DNA of 54,953 nucleotides from Christensenellaceae bacterium (GTDB lineage: Bacteria > Bacillota > Clostridia > Christensenellales > UBA1750): positions 1-54,953 of the forward strand of contig JAITGM010000019.1 of NCBI GenBank assembly GCA_031280685.1. Direction: 5' to 3'. Below the pieces are notes generated by a model, which was not told the origin of the DNA, searched no databases, and worked only from the letters and a program-made list of their open reading frames with translations. Shown one piece after another: positions 24,221 through 33,145 of the stretch. The stretch's first letter is position 1, and each line of letters opens with the position of its first letter. The translations under genes were made by a program, and so were the position numbers.

Positions 24221-25171
24221 ATGACCGTCAAGGCCCAGCCCTCCCCCGCGCGGAAGGGGGTGCGGCTTCGCCGCCTGCTGCGCGAGATCTGGCGCAACCG
24301 CTTCATGTACCTGCTGCTTGTGCCCGGGCTGCTGTACTTCGCGGTGTTCTGTTATGGGCCAATGTATGGCATCCAGCTCGCCTGGAAGGAGTTCGCGGCC
24401 AACGCGGGCGTTGTGGGCAGCCGCTGGGTTGGCTGGGCCAACTTCGCCTTTCTTTTTAAAGAAGCCGAGTTCTGGAACGCTATACGCAATACCCTCACCA
24501 TCGCCGGCATGCAAATCGCCCTCGCTTTCCCCTTCCCTATCCTGCTGGCCATCCTCTTTAACGAGGTCTGGCAGCCGGGGCTCAAGCGGGTGATGCAAAT
24601 CGTGAGCACCTTCCCCCACTTCCTGAGCTGGGTCATCCTCTCGTCGATCATCTTCAACCTCTTCGGCAACGCGGGGACGGTCAACAACATGGTCGTGGCC
24701 TTCGGCGGGCAAAAGCTGAACTTTCTCATGAGCAAGGAGATCTTCCGCTGGCTGCTGCTCTTTTCGCTCATCTGGAAGGAATCGGGCTGGAATACCATCC
24801 TCTATATGGCCACGATCAGCTCTATAGACCAAAGCCTCTACGAAGCCGCCACCATTGACGGGGCGAACCGCTTCCAGCGCATCGTGCACATTACCTGGCC
24901 GGGTATGCAATCCATCGTGACGGCAACCTTCATCCTGCGGGTGGGCATGATCATGAATGCCGGCTACATGCAGGTGCTTACGCTCTACAATCCCTCGGTC
25001 TACGAGGTGGGAGACATTCTGGATACCTACATATACCGCATCACCTTCCAAAAGGCCCCCAAATACGGCATCTCGACAGCCGTGGGCATGTTCAAGGGCG
25101 TGGTGAACGCCGCGCTGATGCTCAGCGCCGAGGCGGTTTCGCGCAGGCTTTCGGGCGAAGGGTTGCTCTAG
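24221..25171 (+). CDS. ABC transporter permease, LplB type
   Basis: The first of two membrane subunits of a polysaccharide/oligosaccharide importer. Its 316 residues have six helices, the typical FMYLLLVPGLLYFAVFCYGP opening and the EAA loop YEAATIDGANRFQRIVHITW, which contacts the ATPase. ATG 24221 follows TAGGGGGTG. It leads an operon with a second permease, a binding lipoprotein and mannonate dehydratase. No ATP-binding subunit is encoded here, so the complex presumably borrows an MsmX-type ATPase encoded elsewhere, as known for this family in Bacillus. Confidence 0.92.
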   Translation: MTVKAQPSPARKGVRLRRLLREIWRNRFMYLLLVPGLLYFAVFCYGPMYGIQLAWKEFAANAGVVGSRWVGWANFAFLFKEAEFWNAIRNTLTIAGMQIALAFPFPILLAILFNEVWQPGLKRVMQIVSTFPHFLSWVILSSIIFNLFGNAGTVNNMVVAFGGQKLNFLMSKEIFRWLLLFSLIWKESGWNTILYMATISSIDQSLYEAATIDGANRFQRIVHITWPGMQSIVTATFILRVGMIMNAGYMQVLTLYNPSVYEVGDILDTYIYRITFQKAPKYGISTAVGMFKGVVNAALMLSAEAVSRRLSGEGLL

Positions 25172-25233
25172 TCCGCCCAGCCAAAAAAAGGGCGAATAAC
25201 GATGCGAAAACGAGCAAAGAAGGAGGGGTTTTC

Positions 25234-26133
25234 ATGGCCCAAACGGCATCTGCCGGGCGCCGGCGGAGCGAACTTAAGCGTCTCAACCTCGCGGATGGGC
25301 TGATCGTTGGGTTTTTGGCCCTCTTTTCGCTGCTGATCCTCTACCCCTTTTATAACACCATCCTCATCTCGGTCACGCCGCAGGTCACCTACATCCGCGA
25401 GCCGTTTATGCTCTTCCCCAAGGAGCTCACCGGGGTTTCGTTTCGCTATGTCTTTGAGAACAAGGCGATCTGGACCGGCATGTGGGTGACGGTGCGCGTT
25501 ACGGTGCTGGGCACGCTATATAACATTCTGCTGACGGTGATGATGGCCTACGCGCTCAACCACGACTACCCGGGCAAGAAGTTCTTCGTCGGGGCGATCC
25601 TCTTCACCATGTACTTCGGGGGCGGGCTTATTCCCATGTATATCCTCATCGGCGACCTGGGGATGATGAACACGCTCTCGTCGATGATCCTGCCCACGGG
25701 TATCAATATTTCCTACCTGATGGTTATGCGCAAATATTTTCGCAATATCCCTGAAGAGCTTGAGGAATCGGCCAAAATCGACGGTGCGAACGATATTTTA
25801 ATCATGTTCCGCATCATCTTGCCCCTGGCGCTGCCGATGGTGGTGACCTTCGTCATCTATTACGGCGTCGAGCGCTGGAATGAGTGGTATCAAGGGATGC
25901 TCTACATCAAGAGCGCCTCGCGGATGCCGCTGCAGCTCATCCTGCGCAACATCGTGGCCAACTCAAACACCATCCTGGCCTCGGAATCCATGCAGGAGGC
26001 CGGAATCCTGCCCTTTGCGGATGGCATCAAGATGGCCGCCGTGATCGTGACGATGCTGCCGGTGATGATTCTTTACCCCTTCATGCAAAAATACTTCGTT
26101 TCGGGGTTGACCGCAGGCGCGGTCAAGGGCTAG
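25234..26133 (+). CDS. ABC transporter permease, YtcP/LplC type
   Basis: The second membrane subunit, 299 residues. It has the N-terminal helix LIVGFLALFSLLILYPFYNT, five further helices and the EAA loop EELEESAKIDGANDILIMFR. AAGGAGGGG precedes ATG 25234, 62 bases after the first permease. It pairs with that protein to form the translocation channel for the solute delivered by the lipoprotein encoded next. Members of this pair type import pectin- or xylan-derived oligosaccharides. Confidence 0.92.
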   Translation: MAQTASAGRRRSELKRLNLADGLIVGFLALFSLLILYPFYNTILISVTPQVTYIREPFMLFPKELTGVSFRYVFENKAIWTGMWVTVRVTVLGTLYNILLTVMMAYALNHDYPGKKFFVGAILFTMYFGGGLIPMYILIGDLGMMNTLSSMILPTGINISYLMVMRKYFRNIPEELEESAKIDGANDILIMFRIILPLALPMVVTFVIYYGVERWNEWYQGMLYIKSASRMPLQLILRNIVANSNTILASESMQEAGILPFADGIKMAAVIVTMLPVMILYPFMQKYFVSGLTAGAVKG

Positions 26134-26229
26134 GAAATCCGCGGGCGTAAAAAGAGGGCAAAAAACGGCTTTTCGTGGCCTCCTTTTGAACGGTGGCCTG
26201 GAATAGAACGACAACGAGGAGGAGAAACC

Positions 26230-27924
26230 ATGACTTCAAAAAGAGCTTGTAGGCTGCTGGGCCTGATTCTGACGCTGAGCCTGCTGCTGGCCGGCTGCCA
26301 GGCACCCTCCGGCGCGCCTGAGAGCGGCACGGCCGCCCCGACGGCGGGCGCGGCCACGCCGGAACCGAACACGAACGGATCCGAGGCCTCGGCGGACGCC
26401 CTGGCCGAGCATCTCACCCTCACGGCCAATGTGCGAAACGCGGAGGTGCAGGGCGCGGACGCGCTCTGGGACTATTTTGCCGAAAAGTTCAACGTAACCA
26501 TCGAGCTGATTCCCATGAGCTTCAACGAGCGGCACGAAAAGGCGCGTATCTGGGTTTCCTCAGGCGACATGCCGGATCTGCTCTGGATGGATCTGGACGA
26601 GAAGATGTTTGCCGAGTACGCAAATTGGGTGCGGCAGGGCATGTTCAAGGCTTATCCGGCCGACATCGCCGAAAAATATCCCAACATCGGCACGGAATAC
26701 GGCCTTGAGGTCAACGTCGGCGATGAATTGATGACCATCGACGGCGCGCTTTACGCGCACCCGGCCATCCGCGGCAACCCGGAGTACGACTTCATGTCAG
26801 GCATGAGCTGGGTCTACCGCAGGGACTGGGCGAAGGCGGTCGGTCTCTATAAAGAAGGCGACCTCTACACTTGGGATGAGTTCGTCGCCCTGAACGAAGC
26901 CTTCGTCAAGCAGGATCCGGGCGGAAACGGCCCCGGCAAGACCATCGGCATGGGCACCGAGATCTTTTACTTCCCCCACGCCTTTGGCATCTACCAAACC
27001 TCGGCTGAGTTCGGCTACGGCTCCTTCAGCCCCAAGGACGGCAAGTATGTGTGGACGACCGCCCGCCATGAAACCCTGGAGGGCCTAAAAATCGCCAAGG
27101 ATCTCTACGACCGCGGCATTATCTGGCCCGACAATCCCCTTGGCCAGGCGCCGGACGACCAGTTTAAGGCGGGCCTGATGGGCTCTGACTTCAACAACTT
27201 CGATCAGGGCAGGCTCGATAGCTGCCGCAAGGCCCTGCAAGAGAACTTCCCCGAGATCGACCCCTTCGAAGCCATGGACTACGCCTTCGTCGTCGGGCCG
27301 GACGGCACGCTTTGGTGCAAGCAGAGCCAGTGCTATTGGGGCGCGGTCTGCATGAGCGCCAAGCTCAGCGACGAAAAGGCCGCAAGGTGGTTGACCATGC
27401 TGGACTGGATGCTCTCTGACGAGGGCAAATACTTCCGCATGTATGGCATCCCGGGCAAGGATTACTCCATCGAAAACGGCAGCCTGACCTGCTTGTGGCC
27501 GCAGAGCGAAATCTATGCGGACCTGCAGGCCGATCCCTATCCGCAGAACGTGCGCCAGTGGTACATGGACTATTCCGGTGGCGTTTCGGCCCAGGTGGTG
27601 CCCAATGTTTCCACCCCCAAGCAGACCATCGCGGACGCCAACGCGAAGTTCCAGTACCTAAAGGATAAGGGCTTCATGCGCGCCTTCGACTATGCATCCT
27701 CCTATCTCAGCGCCCCCAGCAAGGACGCGAGCGGCAACTTCACCACCGAAACCTCGGATAAGATGATCGAGCTGCTCACAACGGTGAGCGCGGATCAGCT
27801 AGAGACTGAGTGGACGAACTGGCTGGCCTCCATGGAGGAAAAGGTGCAGCCGGTGCTCGATGAGCTCAATTCCATGATCGCGGACGTGCCGACCGAGGCC
27901 GCCCCGAAGGTTTTCGTTCCCTAA
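26230..27924 (+). CDS. Extracellular solute-binding lipoprotein (LplA-like)
   Basis: The 564-residue binding protein of the importer. The signal peptide ends in the lipobox LLLAGC, with Cys 23 as the lipidated residue, and an Ala/Pro/Thr linker follows. The mature part has the family landmarks MSFNERHEKARIWVSSGDMPDL near the N-terminus and YRRDWAKAVGLYKEGDLYTW in the middle. It is larger than usual family-1 binding proteins, as expected for LplA-type oligosaccharide binders. GAGGAGGAGAAACC precedes ATG 26230. It lies third in the operon, 96 bases after the second permease. Confidence 0.92.
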   Translation: MTSKRACRLLGLILTLSLLLAGCQAPSGAPESGTAAPTAGAATPEPNTNGSEASADALAEHLTLTANVRNAEVQGADALWDYFAEKFNVTIELIPMSFNERHEKARIWVSSGDMPDLLWMDLDEKMFAEYANWVRQGMFKAYPADIAEKYPNIGTEYGLEVNVGDELMTIDGALYAHPAIRGNPEYDFMSGMSWVYRRDWAKAVGLYKEGDLYTWDEFVALNEAFVKQDPGGNGPGKTIGMGTEIFYFPHAFGIYQTSAEFGYGSFSPKDGKYVWTTARHETLEGLKIAKDLYDRGIIWPDNPLGQAPDDQFKAGLMGSDFNNFDQGRLDSCRKALQENFPEIDPFEAMDYAFVVGPDGTLWCKQSQCYWGAVCMSAKLSDEKAARWLTMLDWMLSDEGKYFRMYGIPGKDYSIENGSLTCLWPQSEIYADLQADPYPQNVRQWYMDYSGGVSAQVVPNVSTPKQTIADANAKFQYLKDKGFMRAFDYASSYLSAPSKDASGNFTTETSDKMIELLTTVSADQLETEWTNWLASMEEKVQPVLDELNSMIADVPTEAAPKVFVP

Positions 27925-28023
27925 CTCTCCTTCGCACTGCCGCGGGAAGGGAATTGCCCTTCCCCGGCGAATTTTTAGCTCAATCGGCCTCGAACAGGGG
28001 CGAAATAAGGAGGATGAACCGCC

Positions 28024-28992
28024 ATGAAGCTCGGCCTTGCGTATTTCGGCGGCTTTGATCAGGCCAAGGTGGATCTGCAAAAGCAGATGGGGCTCAAGTA
28101 CGTGATCTCAGGCGCGGGGCGCTCCATGCCGGGCAGCCCCTCGCACGCCTTCCGAAACCTGCTGAGCCTGAAAAAGAGCTTTGAGGATGCCGGGCTTGCC
28201 CTCAAGATCATCGAAGGGCCTCCCATGCTCGACGATGTGAAGCTCGGCCTGCCAGGCGCCGACGAGCAGCTTGCAAACTTCATAGAATTCGTGCAAAACT
28301 GCGGAAGGCTCGGGATCGAAACCATCTGCTATAACTGGATGCCGGTGCTGAACTGGTTCCGCTCCTCGATGGCGCTGCCCAACCGCGGCGGCGCGACCGT
28401 GACCGGCTTTGACTATGAGGACGTGAAAAACGCGCCCGATACCTGGGCGGGCAAGGTACCGAAAGAGAGACTCTGGGGCACGCTTGAGGGCTTCATCAAG
28501 GCGGTCATCCCAGTCTGCGAGGAGGCGGGCGTGAACCTCGCCCTTCATCCCGACGACCCGCCGATCCCCGAACTGATGGGCATAGGCCGGATCCTGACCT
28601 CGAAGGAGGCCTTCGACCGCGTGCTCTCGTTCTCGCCCAGCAAGCGCAACGGCATCACCTTTTGCCAGGGCTGCTTCTCAACCATGGGCGAGGATGTCCC
28701 CTCGACCATCCGCCATTTCAAGGATCGGATCTACTTCGTGCACTTCCGCGACATCCAGGGCAACAAGTGGAAGTTTAACGAGTCCTTCCACGACGATGGC
28801 ATCACCGATATGGTCGAGGCCATGCGCGCCTATTATGATATAGGCTTTGAAGGCATCGCAAGGCCTGACCACGTCCCGACCATGATCGGGGAAGACAATT
28901 CCAAGCCCAGCTACGGCCTGGCCGGCAACCTCTTTGCCGTGGGCTACATCAAGGGCCTGATTGAGGCGGTCGAAAAAGAGCGCAAGCGCTAA
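28024..28992 (+). CDS. uxuA: Mannonate dehydratase
   Basis: Dehydrates D-mannonate to 2-keto-3-deoxygluconate in glucuronate breakdown. The 322 residues form the TIM-barrel UxuA fold with TICYNWMPVLNWFR, the metal-site segments NLALHPDDPP, NGITFCQGCFST and VHFRDIQG, and RPDHVPTM near the end. It is somewhat shorter than E. coli UxuA (about 394 residues), like other shorter members. AAGGAGGATGAACCGCC precedes ATG 28024. Being the last gene of the transporter operon, it suggests that the imported oligosaccharide carries glucuronate. The product feeds KdgK, encoded 5.5 kb upstream. Confidence 0.9.
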   Translation: MKLGLAYFGGFDQAKVDLQKQMGLKYVISGAGRSMPGSPSHAFRNLLSLKKSFEDAGLALKIIEGPPMLDDVKLGLPGADEQLANFIEFVQNCGRLGIETICYNWMPVLNWFRSSMALPNRGGATVTGFDYEDVKNAPDTWAGKVPKERLWGTLEGFIKAVIPVCEEAGVNLALHPDDPPIPELMGIGRILTSKEAFDRVLSFSPSKRNGITFCQGCFSTMGEDVPSTIRHFKDRIYFVHFRDIQGNKWKFNESFHDDGITDMVEAMRAYYDIGFEGIARPDHVPTMIGEDNSKPSYGLAGNLFAVGYIKGLIEAVEKERKR

Positions 28993-29024
28993 AACCAGTG
29001 GCGCGTGGTTGCTCGCCTGGAGGG

Positions 29025-29055
29025 CCGGGCCGATTTTAGGGAGGATCGGCCCGGC
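29025..29055 (+). terminator. Hairpin at the end of the hexuronate operon
   Basis: GCCGGGCCGAT pairs with ATCGGCCCGGC, an 11-bp GC-rich stem 33 bases after uxuA. Only a short TGCTTT follows, so the U tract is poor. Confidence 0.55.
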
Positions 29056-29136
29056 TGCTTTGGCCTTGAGGGTGGTGCCTTACTATATTGATTCTTTAAT
29101 ATTTATTATGTTATGATTATGAAGGGGGTGCGGCCC

Positions 29137-29871
29137 TTGTATAGCGCGATGCTCGTGGACGACGAAAAATGGACCATGCTCGGCCTTTGCCGCAGCTTTC
29201 GCTGGGCGCGGCACGGTTTTGAACTCGCCTTTTTCTCGACGGATCCGCAGGCCGCCTTTGAATACCTCCTTGAAAAGCGGCCTGACGCGGCCTTTTTGGA
29301 TATTCGCATGCCCGGCCTGAGCGGCATCGAGATTTTGCGCGGGGCAAGGCGGGCGGGGCTTGAAACCGAGTTCGTGATCATCTCGGCCGTGCAGGATTTT
29401 GAGGCTGCGCTTAGCTGCATCCGCGAATCCGCCTTCGACTATTTGCTCAAACCGCTTGACATGGGCAAGGCCGACGATCTTCTCGCCCGCCTGGGCGCGC
29501 ATCTGGGCGCCTCGCGCGGCGAAACGGCGCCGCGTGGCCCAGAGGAAGACAAGGGCAATTTCGAGCGTCTCGTGCGCCATGTCGATCGGCACTTCCGCGA
29601 ACCGTTGCGGCTCAAGGAACTTTCGGCGCGCTTTTATTTGACGCCGAACTACGTTTCCTCCCTCTTTCGCAGCCGCCTGCAAACCACATTTAAGGCCTAT
29701 TTGACCGCCTTGCGCATCGAAAGCGCAAGGCGGCTGCTCGAAGGCAGCGGGCTGAGCGTGGAAGAGGTTGCGGAGCTTTGCGGCTACGCGGAAACCGAAT
29801 ACTTCATCCGCGTCTTCCGCGCCCGCGCGGGGGTTACGCCCCTGCAATACCGAAAGGGAGCGCGGGAATGA
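29137..29871 (+). CDS. Response regulator with AraC-type DNA-binding domain (YesN type)
   Basis: The 244 residues combine a receiver domain with the acidic pair DD at 8-9, the phosphoacceptor Asp 55 in FLDIRMPG and the Lys in YLLKPLD, with a C-terminal AraC helix-turn-helix pair (LRLKELSARFYLTPNYVSSL and LSVEEVAELCGYAETEYFIR). TTG 29137 is preferred because AAGGGGGTGCGGCCC lies directly before it; the earlier ATG codons lie upstream of that site. Its stop overlaps the start of the kinase gene. It probably activates the neighbouring transporter operon in response to extracellular oligosaccharide. Confidence 0.88.
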   Translation: MYSAMLVDDEKWTMLGLCRSFRWARHGFELAFFSTDPQAAFEYLLEKRPDAAFLDIRMPGLSGIEILRGARRAGLETEFVIISAVQDFEAALSCIRESAFDYLLKPLDMGKADDLLARLGAHLGASRGETAPRGPEEDKGNFERLVRHVDRHFREPLRLKELSARFYLTPNYVSSLFRSRLQTTFKAYLTALRIESARRLLEGSGLSVEEVAELCGYAETEYFIRVFRARAGVTPLQYRKGARE

Positions 29872-31595
29872 AGCGCTTAAGCCAAAAACTCGCCGCGGTG
29901 AGCCTTTTGGCGGTGCTGATGATGCTGGCGGTCTTCCTCGTCTATGCGGCGGCGAGCCAGCAAAACGCCAGGCGCGAGAGCGAAGCTTACGCCCGCTCGT
30001 TCGCGCAGAACCTCTCGTATTCGCTCGAAGAAAAGGCGGCTGCCATTCGCAGGGCGACCTCGACCATCGCTCAGAGCGGCTATGTGCTGGACTATTTCTA
30101 TTCAGGCGACATGAGCACGAAATTGCAGACCGCCAAGTTCATCAACGCCTACGTGCGCTACGTCATCGGCAACACGCCGGATATCCTCTCCATCAGCCTT
30201 TACAGCCCGAACGCCCTGAGCCTGACCATGGGCTCGAACAACATGGACGCGGTCATCATGGGGCTGATCCGCAAGGAGTGCCCCGAGGCTTTCTCGAACG
30301 AGGAGGCCTTTTCGCCCTTCTTCATGGGGCCGATCAAGAGCTGGAGCCAGCCCGGCGAATACTATGCCTTCGTCATGCCCGTATACGATACCCGCAGCCC
30401 CGTTTCGATGACGCGGGCCGCGAGCTGCTTTGCGCTCTGCGATTCCAGGGCGCTGCTTCGGCGCGTCGGGCGCGAAGTGCCGCCGATGGTGCGCGGCATC
30501 CGCCTTTACGCCAAGGACGAACTTCTTGCCCAGTGGCTGCCGGAAGGGGCGGGCACAGGGCGGCTCGAGAGCTCGGAGCAGCTCATTCCGTCGTCCGGCT
30601 GGCGGCTAGTGATCGAGAGCGAAGCCCTCGCCGGGGAAATCGCCTCGCTTTCCACCCTGAGCATCCTCGCCGTGGTGCTGCTCGCCTGCCTTTTGCTGGC
30701 CTCCACCACCTGGATCCTGGCGCGTAACCTGGTGCGGCCGGTCGAAACGCTGATCGGCAGGCTCGGGAGCCTTACCCAATACCAGTACGCGGCGCTGGAG
30801 GATCTTCGCTTCCATAACGAGCTGGACATCATCGTCGAAACCGTGCGCAACATGCTAAGGCGGCTCGACGAATCCGCCCAGAATCGCCTGCAGAACGAGA
30901 AAAAGCTGTATGAATTGCAGCTGCACGCCAAGCAGAGCGAGCTTTCGGCCCTGCAAAGCCAGATCAACCCCCATTTTCTTTACAACACCCTCGAGTGCAT
31001 CCGCTCAATTGGGCTGTTTTATGGCGCTGCGGAAATCGTCGGCATCGCGGGGGCCATGGCCGCCATCTTCCGCTATTCCGTCAAGGGCACGCGCCTCGTG
31101 CGGCTGAGCGAGGAGCTTGGCATCGTCCGGCAGTACTTTACCATCATGGAACAGCGCTTCGACGGGCGCTTTTCGCTGAAGATCGATTTCAGTGATGAGT
31201 CGCTGCCTTGCCTTATTCCCAGGATGATTCTGCAGCCGCTAGTAGAAAACGCGATCTACCACGGTCTGGAGCCAAGGGCCGGGAAGGGCTCTTTGCGCCT
31301 GCTGGCTAGGCTGCACCGCGGGCAGCTCTACCTTTTGGTGCAAGACGACGGCCTGGGCTTCCCAAAAAGGGAGCTGCCTACCCTTAGGCAGCGGCTTTTT
31401 GCGGGCGCATCCGCCACCGCCGCAGCCGAAAACGGCGCGCGGAGCCTGGGCCTTGCCAACGTGTGCGAGAGGCTGCGCCTGCTCGCGCCAGGTGGCAGCC
31501 TGCGCGTGCACTCCATCGAAAAACGGGGCGTGACGGTGCTGCTGCGCCTGCCGCTCGGCGCGCCGAAGCCCTTCTGGTTCGAGCCTGCGGATTGA
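29868..31595 (+). CDS. Sensor histidine kinase (YesM type)
   Basis: A 575-residue membrane sensor. A first helix (about 9-28), an extracellular sensing domain of roughly 230 residues and a second helix (about 265-290) are followed by a HAMP-like segment (ARNLVRPVETLIGRL) and a coiled stretch. The HisKA_7TM-less YesM core has QINPHFLYNTLE, with His 369 as phosphoacceptor, and the ATPase part has LQPLVENAIYHGL and DDGLGF. The ATG overlaps the stop of the response-regulator gene (ATGA). The pair is the usual partner of LplB/YtcP transporters, sensing carbohydrate outside the cell. Confidence 0.9.
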   Translation: MKRLSQKLAAVSLLAVLMMLAVFLVYAAASQQNARRESEAYARSFAQNLSYSLEEKAAAIRRATSTIAQSGYVLDYFYSGDMSTKLQTAKFINAYVRYVIGNTPDILSISLYSPNALSLTMGSNNMDAVIMGLIRKECPEAFSNEEAFSPFFMGPIKSWSQPGEYYAFVMPVYDTRSPVSMTRAASCFALCDSRALLRRVGREVPPMVRGIRLYAKDELLAQWLPEGAGTGRLESSEQLIPSSGWRLVIESEALAGEIASLSTLSILAVVLLACLLLASTTWILARNLVRPVETLIGRLGSLTQYQYAALEDLRFHNELDIIVETVRNMLRRLDESAQNRLQNEKKLYELQLHAKQSELSALQSQINPHFLYNTLECIRSIGLFYGAAEIVGIAGAMAAIFRYSVKGTRLVRLSEELGIVRQYFTIMEQRFDGRFSLKIDFSDESLPCLIPRMILQPLVENAIYHGLEPRAGKGSLRLLARLHRGQLYLLVQDDGLGFPKRELPTLRQRLFAGASATAAAENGARSLGLANVCERLRLLAPGGSLRVHSIEKRGVTVLLRLPLGAPKPFWFEPAD

Positions 31596-31683
31596 GTTTG
31601 GCTTTTGCCCCCTTTGCGCGGATGAAGCAAGCCCCTTTGTGAAAAACTAGCGCCAACGCTGTAATTTCAGGAGGGTTTTTGTG

Positions 31684-32700
31684 ATGTTGAAGAAGATCGC
31701 CCTGTTTGGGCTGGTTTTTGCCTGCTGCGTTGGGATTTTTGCGGGCTGCGCCTGCAATGGAACGACCCCCGGCCAAAGCGCGTCGCCCCGCGTGACGCCC
31801 CTGAGCGGCACGGGCGCCGAAGAGGGCGCGGTGAAGGCCGAGTTCAAGCTGCCCAACGGGCTCAAGGCCCGCCAAGGGCAGGCTCCGCTGGTCAAGGTCT
31901 ATGTGCTGGAGGAGGAAAAGCTCATGGATATGGATCTGGAGGAGTATCTGCAGGGGGTCTTGGCCGGCGAGCTGAAAAACGACTGGCCGATGGAGGCGCT
32001 CAAGGCGCAGGCCATCCTTGCGCGCAGCTTCGCGTTGAAGTTCATCGCCGACAAGGGCGGCTCTAAATACGAGGGCGCCCATCTTTCAACCGATATTGAG
32101 GAGGCGCAGGCTTATGACGCCTCTGGGGTCAACGAGCGCATCGTCCAGGCCATCGAAGAAACCAGGGGCGAGGTGCTAAGCTATAACGGCGAGCCGATCT
32201 ACGCCTGGTTTCACTCCCATTCCGGCGGAACCACGGCCCTTGCCAAGGAGGGCCTTGGCTACGAAAAGGAGGAGCCCCCCTACACCAAGATCGTTTCGGT
32301 AACGGAATCCGACGCGGCCGAGCCCGACGCCAAGGAGTGGCAGGCGAGCTTCAGCCTGGCCGAAATGCAAACGGCGCTCGACGCCTACGGCGGCGGGCAG
32401 GCGAAGGACTTCGCCGTCGCGCAGTGGAGCGATTCGGGCAGGGCGCTGACCTTCACGGCGGGCGGCAAGGAGATCCCCGCGCCCGCCTTCCGCCTGGAGC
32501 TGGGCGGCACAAAGCTGCGCTCGACCAAGATCCAAACCATCGAGCTGCGGGATGGCAAGATCGTCATCCGCGGCGTGGGCTATGGCCACGGCGTGGGCAT
32601 GAGCCAGTGGGGCGCCTACGCCATGGCCGAGGACGGCATGAAGGCGGAGGAGATCGTGCAGTACTTCTTCAAGGATGTGGAACTCGTAAAGGCCTGGTAG
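31684..32700 (+). CDS. SpoIID/LytB-domain lipoprotein
   Basis: The 338-residue protein has a lipoprotein signal peptide (CVGIFAGC) and a SpoIID domain. In Bacillus SpoIID is a lytic transglycosylase needed for engulfment during sporulation. The domain shows DLEEYLQGVLAGELKNDWPM with the key Glu, LKAQAILARSFAL, the WFHSHSGG segment and the C-terminal GYGHGVGMSQWGAYAMA. Lipid anchoring differs from the helix-anchored SpoIID, so it may be a paralogue working on vegetative wall. AGGAGGG precedes GTG/ATG at 31681/31684; the ATG has the better spacing. Confidence 0.88.
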   Translation: MLKKIALFGLVFACCVGIFAGCACNGTTPGQSASPRVTPLSGTGAEEGAVKAEFKLPNGLKARQGQAPLVKVYVLEEEKLMDMDLEEYLQGVLAGELKNDWPMEALKAQAILARSFALKFIADKGGSKYEGAHLSTDIEEAQAYDASGVNERIVQAIEETRGEVLSYNGEPIYAWFHSHSGGTTALAKEGLGYEKEEPPYTKIVSVTESDAAEPDAKEWQASFSLAEMQTALDAYGGGQAKDFAVAQWSDSGRALTFTAGGKEIPAPAFRLELGGTKLRSTKIQTIELRDGKIVIRGVGYGHGVGMSQWGAYAMAEDGMKAEEIVQYFFKDVELVKAW

Positions 32701-32703
32701 ACG

Positions 32704-32751
32704 CCGCTACGCGGCAGCGGCGGCTCCGCTGCCGGCTGGCCCGCAAGGCTA
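32704..32751 (+). repeat. Dispersed GC-rich repeat, copy 2 (short)
   Basis: Starts three bases after the SpoIID-like gene. CCGCTACGCGGCAGCGGC and GGCTCCGCTGCCGGCTGGCC match the core of the repeats at 14168 and 40725 (the latter inverted). It can fold into adjoining hairpins. Confidence 0.6.
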
Positions 32752-32826
32752 CAGACATGCCCCCCGCGTTGAGCGCTTGGGTTTTTTCTTTGCGGAATGC
32801 CGCCAGGCCTGCCCAGGAAAAAGCAC

Positions 32827-32855
32827 TTGCGCGGGAAGCGCTTCGATGTTAAAAT
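32827..32855 (+). promoter_or_regulatory. Promoter for the ferredoxin gene
   Basis: TTGCGC (32827-32832), 17 bases, TAAAAT (32850-32855), about 50 bases before the ferredoxin start. Confidence 0.6.
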
Positions 32856-32906
32856 AGGGGCAATCAGGGGCGGAAACGTGCCTGTAGAAGTGTAGGAGGT
32901 GGTATA

Positions 32907-33077
32907 ATGGCATTTAAGATTTCCGACGAATGCGTTAGTTGCGGCGCTTGTGAGCCGGCGTGCCCCGTAGGTGCCATATCCGAAGGTGATGGAAAGTTTG
33001 TGATCAATGCCGATACCTGCATTGATTGCGGTGCGTGCGCGGGGGTTTGCCCCGTGGGTGCGCCGGCTGAGGCGTAA
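32907..33077 (+). CDS. fdx: 2[4Fe-4S] ferredoxin
   Basis: A 56-residue clostridial-type ferredoxin with two complete cluster motifs, CVSCGACEPACP and CIDCGACAGVCP, in the usual pseudo-symmetric halves. It carries low-potential electrons between enzymes such as pyruvate:ferredoxin oxidoreductase and, plausibly, the Rnf complex encoded 8 kb away. TAGGAGGTGGTATA precedes ATG 32907. It has its own promoter and a strong terminator, as expected for a highly expressed single gene. Confidence 0.95.
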   Translation: MAFKISDECVSCGACEPACPVGAISEGDGKFVINADTCIDCGACAGVCPVGAPAEA

Positions 33078-33087
33078 ATTCGTCGAG

Positions 33088-33120
33088 AAAAAGGCGTTGG
33101 CGGGAGCCAACGCCTTTTTT
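33088..33120 (+). terminator. Strong terminator after the ferredoxin gene
   Basis: AAAAAGGCGTTGGC pairs with GCCAACGCCTTTTT around GGGA and ends in six T. Confidence 0.92.
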
Positions 33121-33145
33121 AATGCGCGAAAGCGAGGGTTTTTAG

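Noticed and set aside
20463..25051. Long antisense frames over the AEC, kinase, MFS and permease genes (for example 20463-21374 plus, 21572-22537 plus, 23993-25051 minus)
   Set aside because: All lie opposite clear family members and have low-complexity His/Gln/Gly/Arg composition without ribosome sites.
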